From Bog-756 sp963727075 (GTDB lineage: Bacteria > Actinomycetota > Acidimicrobiia > Acidimicrobiales > RAAP-2): a DNA stretch of 64,000 bases. Within the stretch, counting starts at the first letter, position 1, and each line of letters begins with the position of its first letter. The stretch lies in contig CAVSET010000002.1 of NCBI GenBank assembly GCA_963727075.1, forward strand, positions 388,121 through 452,120. The letters run 5' to 3'. Shown in pieces: positions 18,069 to 27,240 of the stretch. Under the pieces are notes generated by a model that was not told where the DNA came from, ran no database searches, and was given only the letters and a program-made list of their open reading frames with translations. The translations under genes were made by a program, and so were the position numbers.

Positions 18069-18112
18069 CGTACCCGTGGGCGGTGGTTGGTTGGTTGATG
18101 GGTCGGGAACCG
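18069..18112 (+). repeat. partial copy of the G-rich dispersed repeat
   Basis: A GT/GG-rich stretch followed by ACCGACAGAGCCC resembles the left edge of the repeats at 27049-27231 and 59214-59371, which read ACCGACAGAACCC. Only the edge is conserved here. Confidence 0.4.
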
Positions 18113-18160
18113 ACAGAGCCCATTGGCCTGGTGAGACCACACGGCGGATCCTGGTCGTCG

Positions 18161-18200
18161 CGGAAGTCCCAGATGGGGCACCCGGATGACATTCTTGCCA
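18161..18200 (-). repeat. solo IS-type terminal sequence
   Basis: On the minus strand this reads TGGCAAGAATGTCATCCGGG followed about 9 nt later by TGGGACTTCCG. It matches the TGCCGAAAATGTCATC ends at 46001 and 58381. No transposase sequence is attached. Confidence 0.5.
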
Positions 18201-18285
18201 CCGAAGGTACGGGTCGCAGACGCCGATTTCGGGTCCGAGAGAGTCGGTCGACCCCTTGTCGAGGCGCACCACTAAGCTGGATCTA

Positions 18286-18337
18286 GATACCCACGGGGGT
18301 ATCGTGTTAGAGTGGTCGGATACCCGCCTGGGTATCC
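18286..18337. promoter_or_regulatory. two CsoR-type operators before the MMPL gene
   Basis: GATACCC-ACGG-GGGTATC (18286-18303) and GGATACCC-GCCT-GGGTATCC (18318-18337) are perfect dyads with 4-nt centres, 33 bp apart. The form ATACCC-N4-GGGTAT is that bound by CsoR/RcnR-family repressors. A CsoR-family gene closes the operon at 20709. The space between the dyads probably holds the promoter, with TTAGAGT at 18307-18313 as a possible -10. Confidence 0.8.
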
Positions 18338-18395
18338 GCGACTGCGGTCATTCAGGCGGGTGCGAACACTGGACCGATCAGAAGGATTGCGCCAC

Positions 18396-20657
18396 ATGAC
18401 AGCCACCTCACGGACCGGTCTCGACTCGTCCCCGGCGTCGAACACGGCCGAGGCCGGGGATCTGGGCCCGTCAGCCGAGCCCGGGAACGGGACTCCAACG
18501 GACGGAGGCGAGGCCCAGGTGAGTCGCCCCACCCCGTTCGCCCGACTCGGCACCTGGGCTGCAACCCACTTTCGCCGTGTACTCATTGCTTGGCTGCTGG
18601 TGCTGCTCGTGTCCATGTTCTTCGCCGTCCACGTCGAAAGCGCGCTCGCCGGCGCCGGGTGGCAGGCTTCGAACAGTCAGTCCGTCGCGGCCCGGGCCAT
18701 CGTCGAAAAGGACTTCTCTGGCCTCGGCGCCACCGGCCTCCAAGTGGTCGTGGTCGACCACCACGGCCCCATCGCGTCGGATCCGCAGGCTCAGGCCATC
18801 ATGGCCAAGGCGACCACGCTGCTTCGCAACGACCCACGGGTGTCGGCTGTCGTTCCCCCTGAGCCCGGGGTCTCCCTGTCGGGCGACGGCCGAACGGCGG
18901 TCGTCACCGCCGGATCCGCTGCCGACTCCAACAAGATGGTGCAGGCCGCCGATGCACTTGCCAAGCCCGTCGGAGCATTGTCAACCTCGGGTGTCTCGGT
19001 CACCCTGACCGGCGACAGTGCGTTGTGGGCTGACTTCAACACCGCCAACCGCTCGGCCATGCTGCGCTCGGAGATGCTGTCCTGGCCAGTGACGATCATC
19101 ATTCTGATCATTGCCTTCGGGAGCCTGGTTGCCGCCGGGCTGCCTCTGCTCCTGACCATGGTGGGCCTCCTGGTGGCGGCCGGGGCACTGGTGATCTCCA
19201 CGAAGTTCACCCCGGTGTCAATATGGGCCCTCAACTTCGCCCTGATGTTCGCCCTCGCCCTGGGCATCGACTACGCCCTCTTCTTGGTCATGCGCTTCCG
19301 CTCCGCCCTCAAGCGACGAGGAGCCCGACCGGGTGACCAGAAGGCCATCGTTGCTTCGGTGGCCGAGACGGTCGACACGGCCGGCAAGGCCGTGGCCTTC
19401 AGTGCACTCACCGTGCTCGCCTCCCTCGCTGCCATCCTCTTCGTGCCGAGCCCGGCATTCCGATCCATGGCCTTCGGGATCATGCTTTCCGTGGTCGCCG
19501 TGCTCGCCGCCACGCTGACCTTGCTGCCGGCGGTGCTGGGTAAGCTCGGGACCAACATCAACAAGGGCAAAATCCGGCTACGTCGCAAGGCCAACTCCGA
19601 GGGCGAGGGCCCGCTCGATCGGATGCTGCACTCGTGGGGGAGGTTCCTGTGGCGCCATCCCTTCCCGGCGGGGGCCGCCGCTCTGGTCCTGCTGCTCCTG
19701 GCCGCCGCGCCGATCATTGGCATGCGGACGAACATGCCCTCGATCACCATCGTGCCGACCAGCGCCAACGCCCGCGTCGGGTACTACCAGGTGACCGGGG
19801 CGTTCGGGCCGGGTGCGCCCGGGACCCTCCAGGCGGTGGTACCCGAGAGCGAGCAGGCGCGAGCGCTGGCCACCCTGGCCCACACGCCCGGAGTGGCCGC
19901 TGTGGTGCCTGGCCCCACCAGTGCCGGGTGGACGCTCGACCAGGTGGTCCCGACCACGGGGCCGTCGACCACCATGACCGGAGCCACGATCGACCACCTT
20001 CGCCAGGTGTTGCCGGCGGGGACCTTGATCGGCGGTGCGGCAGCCGAGAACCACGACCTCCAGCAGTCCCTGGCGTCCCACACCCCCTTGGTTCTCGGCA
20101 TCCTTGCCCTCCTTGGGTTCCTTCTGCTCCTGATTGCCCTTGGCGCCCCGTTGATCGCCGCCCTGGGGGTGCTGATCACGGCCCTCTCGGTGGCGGGAGC
20201 TTTCGGCATCGGCCGCCTCATCTTCCAGAACGGATACCTCGCCGGTCCGCTCGGGTTCCAACCACAGGGATTCGTCGATGCATGGGCACCGCTCTTCTTC
20301 GGGGCGATGGTCTTCGGGGTGGCCATGGATTACACCCTGTTCATGCTGTCGGCAGCCAAGGAGCGTTACGAGACACACCCGGACCCCGAGCACGCCATGA
20401 TCGGCTCGATGCGCACGTCCGGGAGGGTCGTGCTCTCGGCCGCCGCCGTCATGATCGCCGTGTTCCTCACGTTTGCCCTGTCCGGGCCGTTGGCCCCGAA
20501 GGAGATGGGAGTGATCCTGGCCATCGCGGTCGCACTGGACGCCCTGGTGGTGCGGCTGGTGGTACTCCCCGTCCTGCTCCGGGTGGGAGGTCACCGCAGC
20601 TGGCACCAACCGAGCTGGCTCGGTCGGATACTGCCCAAGGTGAAGTTCTCGCACTGA
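18396..20657 (+). CDS. MMPL/RND-family membrane exporter
   Basis: 753 residues from ATG 18396, with AGAAGGA upstream. A polar N-terminal tail precedes the first helix (VLIAWLLVLLVSMFFAVHV). Next come a large periplasmic loop, a five-helix block containing GIDYALFLVMRFR (the conserved proton-relay Asp-Tyr region), a second loop, and a second block with GVAMDYTLFMLSA. This duplicated layout is typical of MmpL proteins that export lipids, metallophores or drugs. The two CsoR-type operators and the downstream repressor suggest induction by copper or reactive sulfur species. The substrate is unknown. Confidence 0.88.
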   Translation: MTATSRTGLDSSPASNTAEAGDLGPSAEPGNGTPTDGGEAQVSRPTPFARLGTWAATHFRRVLIAWLLVLLVSMFFAVHVESALAGAGWQASNSQSVAARAIVEKDFSGLGATGLQVVVVDHHGPIASDPQAQAIMAKATTLLRNDPRVSAVVPPEPGVSLSGDGRTAVVTAGSAADSNKMVQAADALAKPVGALSTSGVSVTLTGDSALWADFNTANRSAMLRSEMLSWPVTIIILIIAFGSLVAAGLPLLLTMVGLLVAAGALVISTKFTPVSIWALNFALMFALALGIDYALFLVMRFRSALKRRGARPGDQKAIVASVAETVDTAGKAVAFSALTVLASLAAILFVPSPAFRSMAFGIMLSVVAVLAATLTLLPAVLGKLGTNINKGKIRLRRKANSEGEGPLDRMLHSWGRFLWRHPFPAGAAALVLLLLAAAPIIGMRTNMPSITIVPTSANARVGYYQVTGAFGPGAPGTLQAVVPESEQARALATLAHTPGVAAVVPGPTSAGWTLDQVVPTTGPSTTMTGATIDHLRQVLPAGTLIGGAAAENHDLQQSLASHTPLVLGILALLGFLLLLIALGAPLIAALGVLITALSVAGAFGIGRLIFQNGYLAGPLGFQPQGFVDAWAPLFFGAMVFGVAMDYTLFMLSAAKERYETHPDPEHAMIGSMRTSGRVVLSAAAVMIAVFLTFALSGPLAPKEMGVILAIAVALDALVVRLVVLPVLLRVGGHRSWHQPSWLGRILPKVKFSH

Positions 20658-20708
20658 CACGGGGGACGTGAACTGGACGAGATCAACCGCGATCGCGAAG
20701 GAGAAGCA

Positions 20709-20978
20709 ATGCAATTGCCCGATGAGGTAGTCGAGGACCTCCGCAAGCGGCTGCGTCGCGCCGGGGGCCAGGTGCAAGCGGTGGAATCGATGTTGGCCGA
20801 GGGCCGTGAGTGTCGTGACATCGTCACGCAGTTGAGTGCGGCCAACAAAGCCCTCGAGCAGGTGGGCTTCCGGCTCATCGCCAGCGGGCTGACGTACTGC
20901 CTCGAGCATCCCGACGAGGCGGCCGACTCCGGGTATCCCCTTGATGAGGTCCAAAGACTGTTCACCAAGTTGGCGTGA
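20709..20978 (+). CDS. CsoR/CstR-family (DUF156) transcriptional repressor
   Basis: 89 residues, all-helical family, 51 nt downstream of the MMPL stop. RRAGGQVQAVESMLAEGREC is the conserved start of the domain. Cys35 and Cys64 align with the two copper-binding Cys of CsoR. The His of the Cys-His-Cys copper site is Gly60 (IASGLTYC). Loss of that His with both Cys kept is the pattern of CstR-type persulfide sensors, so sulfur sensing is as likely as copper sensing. Likely autoregulated through the operators at 18286-18337. Confidence 0.85.
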   Translation: MQLPDEVVEDLRKRLRRAGGQVQAVESMLAEGRECRDIVTQLSAANKALEQVGFRLIASGLTYCLEHPDEAADSGYPLDEVQRLFTKLA

Positions 20979-21026
20979 GGGACGGATTGTCAGACTCGGG
21001 CTCCCGCTGGTTCTGATGGGGACACT

Positions 21027-21671
21027 ATGAGCGGAACGACGGGTCCGGTTGTCGAGGTCTTCGCCGACATCTGGTGTCCCTTCACACACGTCGGGCTCAG
21101 AGGATTCGAGGAGCAGCGCGTCCGGACCGGTCGAACCGATGTCGGGATCCGGGTCCGAGCGTGGCCCCTCGAACTGGTGAATGGAACGCCGTTGGATCCG
21201 GACGCCACTTTGGAGCATGCGCATGACCTACGGGAACAGGTTGCCCCGAACTTGTTCCGGAACCTCGATGTCGACCGGTTCCCGAGCTCCACCCTGCCGG
21301 CCCTGGCCCTAGTCGATCGGGCCTATCGGACCGAATTCCAGGTGGGTGAGCGAGCGAGCTTCACGCTCCGGGATGCCCTCTTCGAGGAGGGCCAGGACAT
21401 ATCCGACCCGGTGGTGCTGGAGCGGGTCGCGGACGAACTCGGGGTGGGCGGCCAAGATCAGTCCGACGTCGCCGCCGTGATGGCGGACTGGCACGAAGGA
21501 CGGCGGCGTGGAGTACTTGGTTCCCCACACTTCTACTGTGGAGCGACCGATGTCTTTTGTCCGTTGCTCGAGATCACCAAGGATCCCCGCCGAGGAGTGT
21601 CCATCGTCAAGGACACGTCACGCTTCGCCGAGTTCCTGGACCAGTGCTTCGCTGGGCGCCGGCAGACATGA
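21027..21671 (+). CDS. DsbA-fold (thioredoxin-like) protein, FrnE/HCCA-isomerase type
   Basis: 214 residues. The start EVFADIWCPFTHVG places the active-site motif as CPFT (17-20) with a single Cys. GVLGSPHF (about 170) supplies the cis-proline loop. The family includes DsbA-like oxidoreductases and 2-hydroxychromene-2-carboxylate isomerases; with only one Cys, a classic disulfide exchange is unlikely. No signal peptide, so cytosolic. It follows the CsoR-type gene by 48 nt on the same strand and may be part of the same thiol or metal stress unit. Confidence 0.75.
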   Translation: MSGTTGPVVEVFADIWCPFTHVGLRGFEEQRVRTGRTDVGIRVRAWPLELVNGTPLDPDATLEHAHDLREQVAPNLFRNLDVDRFPSSTLPALALVDRAYRTEFQVGERASFTLRDALFEEGQDISDPVVLERVADELGVGGQDQSDVAAVMADWHEGRRRGVLGSPHFYCGATDVFCPLLEITKDPRRGVSIVKDTSRFAEFLDQCFAGRRQT

Positions 21672-21826
21672 GGGCTCCGGCGCCGGGAATCCCGTCCGGC
21701 CAGTTGAAGCGAGATGGTGTTGTTGTTGTTTGTGGTGGGTGGGTGGGTACACCTGCCGGAACGTTCCGTAATCCTTCGTGCCAAATGGCGCGCTCAACGG
21801 AGAGCTAAGTAAAGTGAATCGGGTCG

Positions 21827-21879
21827 GTCGCCGTGTCCGGAGTAAGGCGGCGGATCCTTCGCTCAACGGACACGGCGAC
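21827..21879. repeat. perfect 13-bp inverted repeat (possible terminator)
   Basis: GTCGCCGTGTCCG (21827-21839) and CGGACACGGCGAC (21867-21879) are perfect inverted repeats with a 27-nt spacer. They lie between the convergent DsbA-fold and HTH genes, a natural place for a terminator. No T-tract follows. Confidence 0.5.
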
Positions 21880-21898
21880 TGACGCCCACATGCGATCG

Positions 21899-21931
21899 TA
21901 ACCGCAACTCAGATTGCATGCAATCGCGGTT
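21899..21931. repeat. nested palindrome downstream of the HTH gene
   Basis: GATTGCATGCAATC (21912-21925) is a perfect palindrome. It is enclosed by AACCGC and GCGGTT, giving a strong stem just past the stop of the minus-strand HTH gene. Confidence 0.45.
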
Positions 21932-21937
21932 GCCCCC

Positions 21938-22291
21938 CTAGTACTCCTCGCGTGCTTCTTTCGCGTATCGAGACGCCATCTGCCGCGAGAATCCCCACAC
22001 TCGGGCCAGCTCGTTGATGGAGACGCCGTGATCCAAGGCCGACCGGAATGAGGCGATGCGAGATTCCCGTCTGGCTTTGTCAAGCAGAAACAGCGCCTCG
22101 TTGAGGTCCTCGCGATCCTCGGTGATGTGAGCGTCCTTGAGAGCCGCGGCATAGTCGGGTGCTGGCTCCGTGGCGCTCACGGCTTGGCCAAGCGCCTTCT
22201 CTCGCTTCTCAAGCAATAGACGCAAGTTTCTCATCGCCACGATGACCTGCTCGGTACATCGAATCGCTTCCCGATCACTTCTCGACAGCAT
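21938..22291 (-). CDS. small helix-turn-helix protein
   Basis: About 117 residues from ATG 22291 (MLSRSDREAIRC). The N-terminal two thirds are helical and rich in Glu, Arg and Lys (NLRLLLEKREKALGQ, LNEALFLLDKARRES). The C-terminus has GVSINELARVWGFSRQMASR, a clear helix-turn-helix of the kind seen in resolvase tails and small plasmid or phage regulators. No partner gene is visible, and the neighbourhood is decayed, so it may be a leftover of a mobile element. Confidence 0.55.
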   Translation of the reverse strand: MLSRSDREAIRCTEQVIVAMRNLRLLLEKREKALGQAVSATEPAPDYAAALKDAHITEDREDLNEALFLLDKARRESRIASFRSALDHGVSINELARVWGFSRQMASRYAKEAREEY

Positions 22292-22693
22292 GCGCAATTC
22301 TATCGTCTGGTGGCAGCGTTGCATTGAGCGTGGTCTCGCCTGGACGCCGTGCGGTTCGTGCCCAGACTCTTGGTGGATGATGTGAGAATGAAGCATCGAC
22401 CTCTGGTGCGACCCATCCAGCCGCCCAGGTCAGTGATGGCGGTGCGCTCCCGGTAGGGCCCCACCAACTCGGGCAGCGGGTCAACCCGGGGTGGACAGAG
22501 GCCCCGATTCACTCCCGCACACCAACCGACGCAGTCTTGTCGACGCGAACGTCCCGTTCTGTGGACATCCCTGAGTTGGCTGGTGGTGGGTGAGTTGGGT
22601 CGGTTGTGTGCGCCGATTGTCTGCGTGCGTGGGCTACCGACGCATTGTCGCGGCTGCCACTAACCGCACGAGGCCCAGGTCAGGCGGGCGCTG
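22292..22693. other. intergenic stretch, no supported gene
   Basis: Nothing with a start, ribosome-binding site and family signature. A minus-strand stretch near 22400-22512 (VDPLPELVGPYRERTAITD) weakly recalls conjugative relaxases. A GT-rich patch at 22575-22610 resembles the edge of the dispersed repeat. Confidence 0.4.
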
Positions 22694-24102
22694 TCAATCC
22701 CGTAGGGCGAACAGCGTCCAAGATCCTGGCACGCCTCTCAGTTCGTGCTCGCCGCGCTCGATCAGCTCCAGGGGGGACCCCACGAGAAGGTCCTTCACGG
22801 TGCTCGATACCAGGATCTCTCCCGAACTTGCCAAAGCTCCCACCCGGGCAGCGATGTGCACCGCCAACCCAGCCAGGTCGTTGTGGCGGACTTCGCACTC
22901 ACCGGTGTGCAACCCCATTCGTAGGTCGATCCCGAGCTTCTCGGTGGCCTCGCGGATGGCTTGCGCACAGCGAATAGCCCGAGCCGGGCCGTCGAAGGAG
23001 GCCAGAAAGCCGTCCCCTGTGTGCTTGATCTCCTTTCCACGTAGCCGATTCAGCTCTATGCGGACTGATCGGTCGTGATCGTCGAGCAAGGTTCGCCACC
23101 GTTGGTCGCCCAGCGAGGCGGCCTGCTCGGTCGACTTCACGATGTCGGTGAAGAGGACGGTAGTGAGGATTCGATCGACTTCGACGGTAGGGCGCTCGCC
23201 GGTCAAGAACTCGGCGACCTCGTCGGCGATGATCCGGCTGTCTTGGGTGACCACCACGTCGCCCCCGGGAAGTTCGACAAAGGTTGCTCCCTTGATGTGC
23301 TCCGCGAGATAGCGACCGTGTTCGATCGGAACCAAGGGGTTGTCCCGGGCATGGAGGACCATGGTCGGCACCTGGATCAGGGGTAACGCCTGCCGGACAT
23401 CGAGGCGCCGCTGGATGTAGTTGTACTGGGCAGCCGCAGTACGAGGCGTCGCCGCCGCACGGATCCGTTTCGCCAGTAGGTCCAGGGTCTCTGGGTCGTT
23501 GGCCAGACTCGGGGCTGCAGCGCGTGCAAAGCCGGGAGTGCCCCACCCGGTACGGACCATGTCTTCGAAGGTATCGACGACGTCGGGTGGCACCCCGATC
23601 GGATAGTCGTCAGCGTGCATTTAACGAGCCGAGGTGTTGAGGAGGACAAGAGAACTCACACGCTCGGATCCGTTGCCGCGAACAGTACGGCCACCGGTCC
23701 GGCGTCGACCACCGCGAGGATCGCCACTCGTTGCGATCCCACTGCGTCCAGCACAGCCCGGACGTCCTCGGTCCATTCCTCCCAGGTCGGGATGGCGTTG
23801 CGAGGAACCCCATCCGATGCTCCCGTCCCCCGGCGGTCAAAGAGGATCAGCCGGCTGAACGACGCCAAGACGTGCAGATACTCAGCCATGGATGGCGTGT
23901 CCCAGAAGAGATCGATATGACTGCCAAGGCCGTAGAAGTACAGAAGATCGAGCGGGCCGTCACCAATGACCCGGTAGGCGACGTCGGCGTCACCAACGGC
24001 GACATATCTGGTCTCGGGACTTTCGATAAACGAGCAGACCCGAGGATACGAGGTGGGCACCAGCTTCGGTGCTCGCGCCTGTGAAGGCGTGCTGACTACC
24101 AT
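22694..24102 (-). pseudogene. alpha/beta hydrolase-adenylate cyclase fusion, broken
   Basis: In order along the minus strand: an alpha/beta-hydrolase domain (YRVIGDGPLDLLYFYGLGSH, LFDRRGTGASD), then a class III nucleotide cyclase domain (TTVLFTDIVKSTEQAASLGD, KHTGDGFLASFDGPARAI, GLHTGECE). This hydrolase-cyclase order is common in mycobacteria and relatives. Two lesions separate the parts. One G is missing near 23661-23664, ending the first frame after ATDPSV. An in-frame TAA at 23623-23621 lies where the family has an aromatic residue (TSAR-stop-MHADDYP). With two hits this is probably a real pseudogene. Its ATG overlaps the stop of the gene upstream (TGATG). Confidence 0.8.
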
Positions 24103-24529
24103 CAGGTCAGCCCATCACCATCGGTCGGTACTCCGTTGTTGTCCGCGTCATGGTCACCACCGTTGGCCTGCGGGCCGCCACTCGGTGGCGATGTTGTCGG
24201 GGGAGTCTGGGTCGGGTGGGGAGGCGAGGACGGCGGGGGTGGCGCCGAGGTTGCAGGAGACGGCGAGGATGGCATCGATGTAGGAGGTGGGGCCGTGGTC
24301 GGTGGAGTCGTCGTCGGTGGAGTCGTCGTCGGAACGGTGGGGGACGGGGCCGGAGGCGCAGGGATGGTTTGGGTTGTGGTGGATGATGGAACCAAGCGAT
24401 GAATCCACGGGCGGCAGGTCTCCCTGCATGCGCCCCCGAGGAGCTTCCGGAGATCGCCAGGGTGACCCCAATGACGGCATTGAGTGCGGCGATGCCAATC
24501 GCACCCAGTGCGACGCGCTTCGTTCTCAT
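24102..24529 (-). CDS. secreted Thr/Pro-rich protein, frameshifted
   Basis: ATG 24529 opens a signal peptide: MRTKR, then a hydrophobic core ALGAIGIAALNAVIGVTLAI, then AHAG. A shift somewhere in 24395-24440 leads into a mucin-like region of PTTTPP/TTAPPP type. That region ends in DHDADNNGVPTDGDG, like calcium-binding thrombospondin type 3 repeats, with the stop at 24104-24102. The signal peptide and the Pro/Thr tail fit one exported surface protein once the single-base break is allowed. The stop overlaps the start of the cyclase pseudogene. Confidence 0.55.
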
Positions 24530-25077
24530 GACACGCTTCTTTTGAACACGTTGGGTTGGCCGGATGTTGGTGATGACTGTTCTTACGGATGGCAAGCCTC
24601 AATGGATTGCCATTGGCCAGAGAAGCCCGATCGGGAAAGATCTGACCGAGGATGCAGTTGGGGAGCGGGTCTCATCGAAGAGAGCCCGTGACGAGAAGTT
24701 GTGGGAATGTTGGATTGATCTTCGGTACCCGCCTTGGCACTGCATTCGGGCCAAACGAGGATTCTGGACCCCACGTTGATCCGACTCAGTAGTGCACGTC
24801 CAGCCACAGCTGACGGACGCCAGACCAGCCCGTACGGAACCGCCGTTGGGTGCGAGGTTCGCCGGCTGGTGGCCAGCATGTCGGGATGCTCAGCACCGGT
24901 CCGAATCCGTCCGGGCAATCCGATTACTCCGGCGGTGCGTACATCTCTCGTGCTATCGCTCGCGGCATCTGCAACCAGGTCCACACCGGCAACCTTGCGT
25001 ACGCCACCGACGTTCCGACCTGGAGTGGCTCGGGCCTGGCCGTCTGATATCCGGGCAGTAATCGCCATGATGCGACG
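24530..25077. other. 548-bp stretch without a supported gene
   Basis: Frames exist on both strands but none shows a family motif together with a credible start. It lies between the secreted-protein gene and a broken acetyltransferase, inside the most decayed part of the window. Confidence 0.4.
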
Positions 25078-25496
25078 TTGCTCGAGGATCAGCCTCCAGC
25101 ACCGCTTTCACGTCCGATCGATGGCATCGCCTTCACAGCTGATCAGCTCAAGCGCAACGTCGACATGCTGACCCTCGTCTGGGAGGGACCGTTGTGTGTG
25201 GGCATGGGGGCCCTGGCGCCCGACTCGGGAGGCGCATTCCACCTCGGTGTGCTCGTGCAGGACGACCGGCAGCGACGGGGAATCGGCACACGGATTGTCA
25301 GATCCCTGACAGAACGGGGTCGGCACTGTGGCGTGCGGTCGGTACACGCCGACGTGCTGGGCGGCTCGTCGGGGCCCTTCGATACCTCGGGCTGACGAGT
25401 GTCGTGTTGGAGCACGGGACCTTCTCGGTGGACATAGACCATGTGCAGGCGGATCGCTACGAGCTTCTCGACGGCGTCGGGGCTTGTCGGCGGTGA
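25078..25496 (+). pseudogene. GNAT acetyltransferase remnant with frameshift
   Basis: The acetyl-CoA-binding motif is clear: FHLGVLVQDDRQRRGIGTRI. The frame ends early after GGSSGPFDTSG near 25395. The next frame picks up at about 25370-25378 with ALRYLGLTSVVLEHGTFSVD, the expected C-terminal strand of the same domain. The start (TTG 25078) lacks a ribosome-binding site, and the N-terminal substrate part looks short. Confidence 0.6.
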
Positions 25497-25515
25497 TCCG
25501 GCAGCCGTAGTGAGG

Positions 25516-26139
25516 TCAACCGGAGGGCTTGGTGCCGAAGGCGGCCAGGACGACGTCGACCGTTCTCTCCGGCATGTCCGGTGGAGACGGTTTGCCAAAG
25601 ACGACGCTCTGCATGAAAAGGGGCCCGATCAGCAGGTTCAAGATGAACTCGAAGTCGGCATCCGGTCGGAGTTCGCCCCGGTCGATGCCGCGTTGGAGCG
25701 CCTCAGCCACCGAAGTCCGACGAGGGCTGACGTACCGGGAGACGTAAACATCGGCCAGTTCGGGATCTGCAACGAGGTCGGCAACCAACCCCGCGGTGAT
25801 CTGTCGAGTCTCGGGCCGGGTCAGACTGACCTGATGACGCTGGAAGGCGAGGAGGTCTTCGCGCAAGCTTCCCGTATCCGGTGCTGGGGCGAGGCCCGTG
25901 CTCTGCCCCATCGCCGCAACGGCCAGGGCCGCCTTGGTCGGCCACCGACGATAGATCGTGGGTCTGCCCACTCCCACCTTGGCCGCCACCGCATCGATGG
26001 TGAAGCCTGAGTACCCCTTCTCGAGAAGCAACTCCTGAGCCACCCTCAGGATCTCGTCGTCGTAACGGGCGATCCGTGGGCGGCCCGGCCGCCTCGGGGA
26101 ATCGCTGCTGTCCTCTTTCACCGCATCCTCACTCGCCAT
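25516..26139 (-). CDS. TetR/AcrR family regulator
   Basis: About 207 residues from ATG 26139. A basic lead (RRPGRPRIARYDDEIL) is followed by the HTH: YSGFTIDAVAAKVGVGRPTIYRRW at about residues 32-55. The C-terminal domain is the AefR/TetR_C type with LTRPETRQITAGLVADLVADPEL. It is divergent from the sigma-factor gene, with an ATTAC/GTAAT dyad in between. It probably represses itself and perhaps that neighbour. Ligand unknown. Confidence 0.85.
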   Translation of the reverse strand: MASEDAVKEDSSDSPRRPGRPRIARYDDEILRVAQELLLEKGYSGFTIDAVAAKVGVGRPTIYRRWPTKAALAVAAMGQSTGLAPAPDTGSLREDLLAFQRHQVSLTRPETRQITAGLVADLVADPELADVYVSRYVSPRRTSVAEALQRGIDRGELRPDADFEFILNLLIGPLFMQSVVFGKPSPPDMPERTVDVVLAAFGTKPSG

Positions 26140-26163
26140 CTGCTCAGGGACCTCCCTAAATAC

Positions 26164-26182
26164 ATTACAAGGGTTGCGTAAT
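26164..26182. promoter_or_regulatory. candidate operator between the TetR and sigma-factor genes
   Basis: ATTAC (26164-26168) and GTAAT (26178-26182) form a dyad with a 9-nt centre, in an AT-rich patch unusual for this DNA. Its position 25 nt before the TetR start fits autoregulation. Confidence 0.45.
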
Positions 26183-26239
26183 AAAAGTATCTCCTTTAGG
26201 ATGCCAGAGTAACGATACTCGCGTCCGAAATGATCTGCC

Positions 26240-26966
26240 ATGCCTCACAACGCCAACTGCGGCGCCCTTTCTCCAGGCGATCTCCGGGGCTTCGACCGGC
26301 CATCCGGCGAGCGATCAGGGGGCCGAACCCGCCACACGGCGGGCCGGTTTCCTGCTCCGATCCATGAGCTTCCCGCCTCATCGGGGACGGATGCCGTCCC
26401 CGATGAGGCGATGCTCGCCGGCTTCCGAGACGGGGATCTGGAACGGGCCCGGGCCTTCGTCCGCCGGTTCCAGGGACGTGTCTACGGCCTCGCAGTCAAG
26501 ATGACGGGCGACCCGGTCTGGGCCGATGACATTGCCCAAGATGCCCTCCTACGGGCCTGGCGCGGCGCGAGCTCTTTTGACCCTGCTCGCGGCTCGGTCA
26601 CGACCTGGCTCCTCACGATCACGCCGGAACGCAGCTTTGGACGCGTTACGCCGGCATCGTCCCGAATCGGTGAGTCCACACGCTGAAGCCTTCCTCCAAA
26701 TGGTCGCCGCCGATCCTCTTCCAGCCGATGTCGCCGTTCTCGAGGACGAGATGGGTACTGTGCGGGCCGCGCTGGGTCGAATTCCGCTCGAGCAACGCAG
26801 GGCGGTCGTCTTGGCCGCTCTGTTCCGTCTCACCGCACCCGAGATCGCTGAGGCCGAGGGAATCCCCCTGGGTACCGCCAAGACGCGCGTCAGGTCCGGG
26901 ATGCTGAAGTTGAGAGCCGAGCTACATGTGACCGAGCATGCCCGTCCTGCTGAGGCAGGCGACTGA
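26240..26966 (+). CDS. ECF sigma-70-family factor, interrupted by a one-base frameshift
   Basis: Region 2 is in the first frame: LARARAFVRRFQGRVYGLA-type helices, then DPVWADDIAQDALLRAWRGASSFD and GSVTTWLLTIT. At 26621-26628 one extra C breaks the frame. The next frame resumes exactly with RNAALDALRRHRPES and region 4: LGRIPLEQRRAVVLAALF, then TAPEIAEAEGIPLGTAKTRV. Joined, it is a normal-length ECF sigma factor. No anti-sigma gene follows. The first 55 codons (from 26240) are low in family character, so the real start is likely near ATG 26411. Confidence 0.7.
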
Positions 26967-27048
26967 CCACGCACACGCTCACGGGGCTGTCGATGGTACG
27001 TGATCCGGGCGTTGAGCTCGCCCTGGTCGGTCAGGTGCCCGTTTGGTT

Positions 27049-27231
27049 GGTGGGTGGGTGGTGGGAGCGTGGGTGGGTGGGTGGGTTACCGACAGAACCC
27101 CTCTGACCACCTCGGATGACGAGTACTCCCGCGGCACTTTCCACGTTGACGACCGAGATATCCCCCCATTGTTTCTGGCGCAACTAATTGTGGACAGACC
27201 TGCTCAGCCATGCCGGATCACTTTGCTGGCA
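27049..27231. repeat. dispersed repeat, copy A
   Basis: A run of GTGGG units, then ACCGACAGAACCC and about 150 bp clearly similar to 59214-59371. Shared blocks include GTTTCTGGCGCA, CTAAT and CCTGCTCAGCCATGCCGGAT. The far end, read on the minus strand, starts TGCC and resembles the IS-type ends elsewhere in the window. No coding signal. It fills most of the 274-bp gap before the membrane protein gene. Confidence 0.65.
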
Positions 27232-27240
27232 CCTACCGGT

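Noticed and set aside
22400..22512. Minus-strand stretch VDPLPELVGPYRERTAITD recalling conjugative relaxases
   Set aside because: Too short, with no start, stop or further motif; could be chance.
24734..25171. 145-codon plus-strand frame and an overlapping minus-strand frame
   Set aside because: No family features, no credible ribosome-binding site, and the end overlaps the acetyltransferase remnant in another frame.
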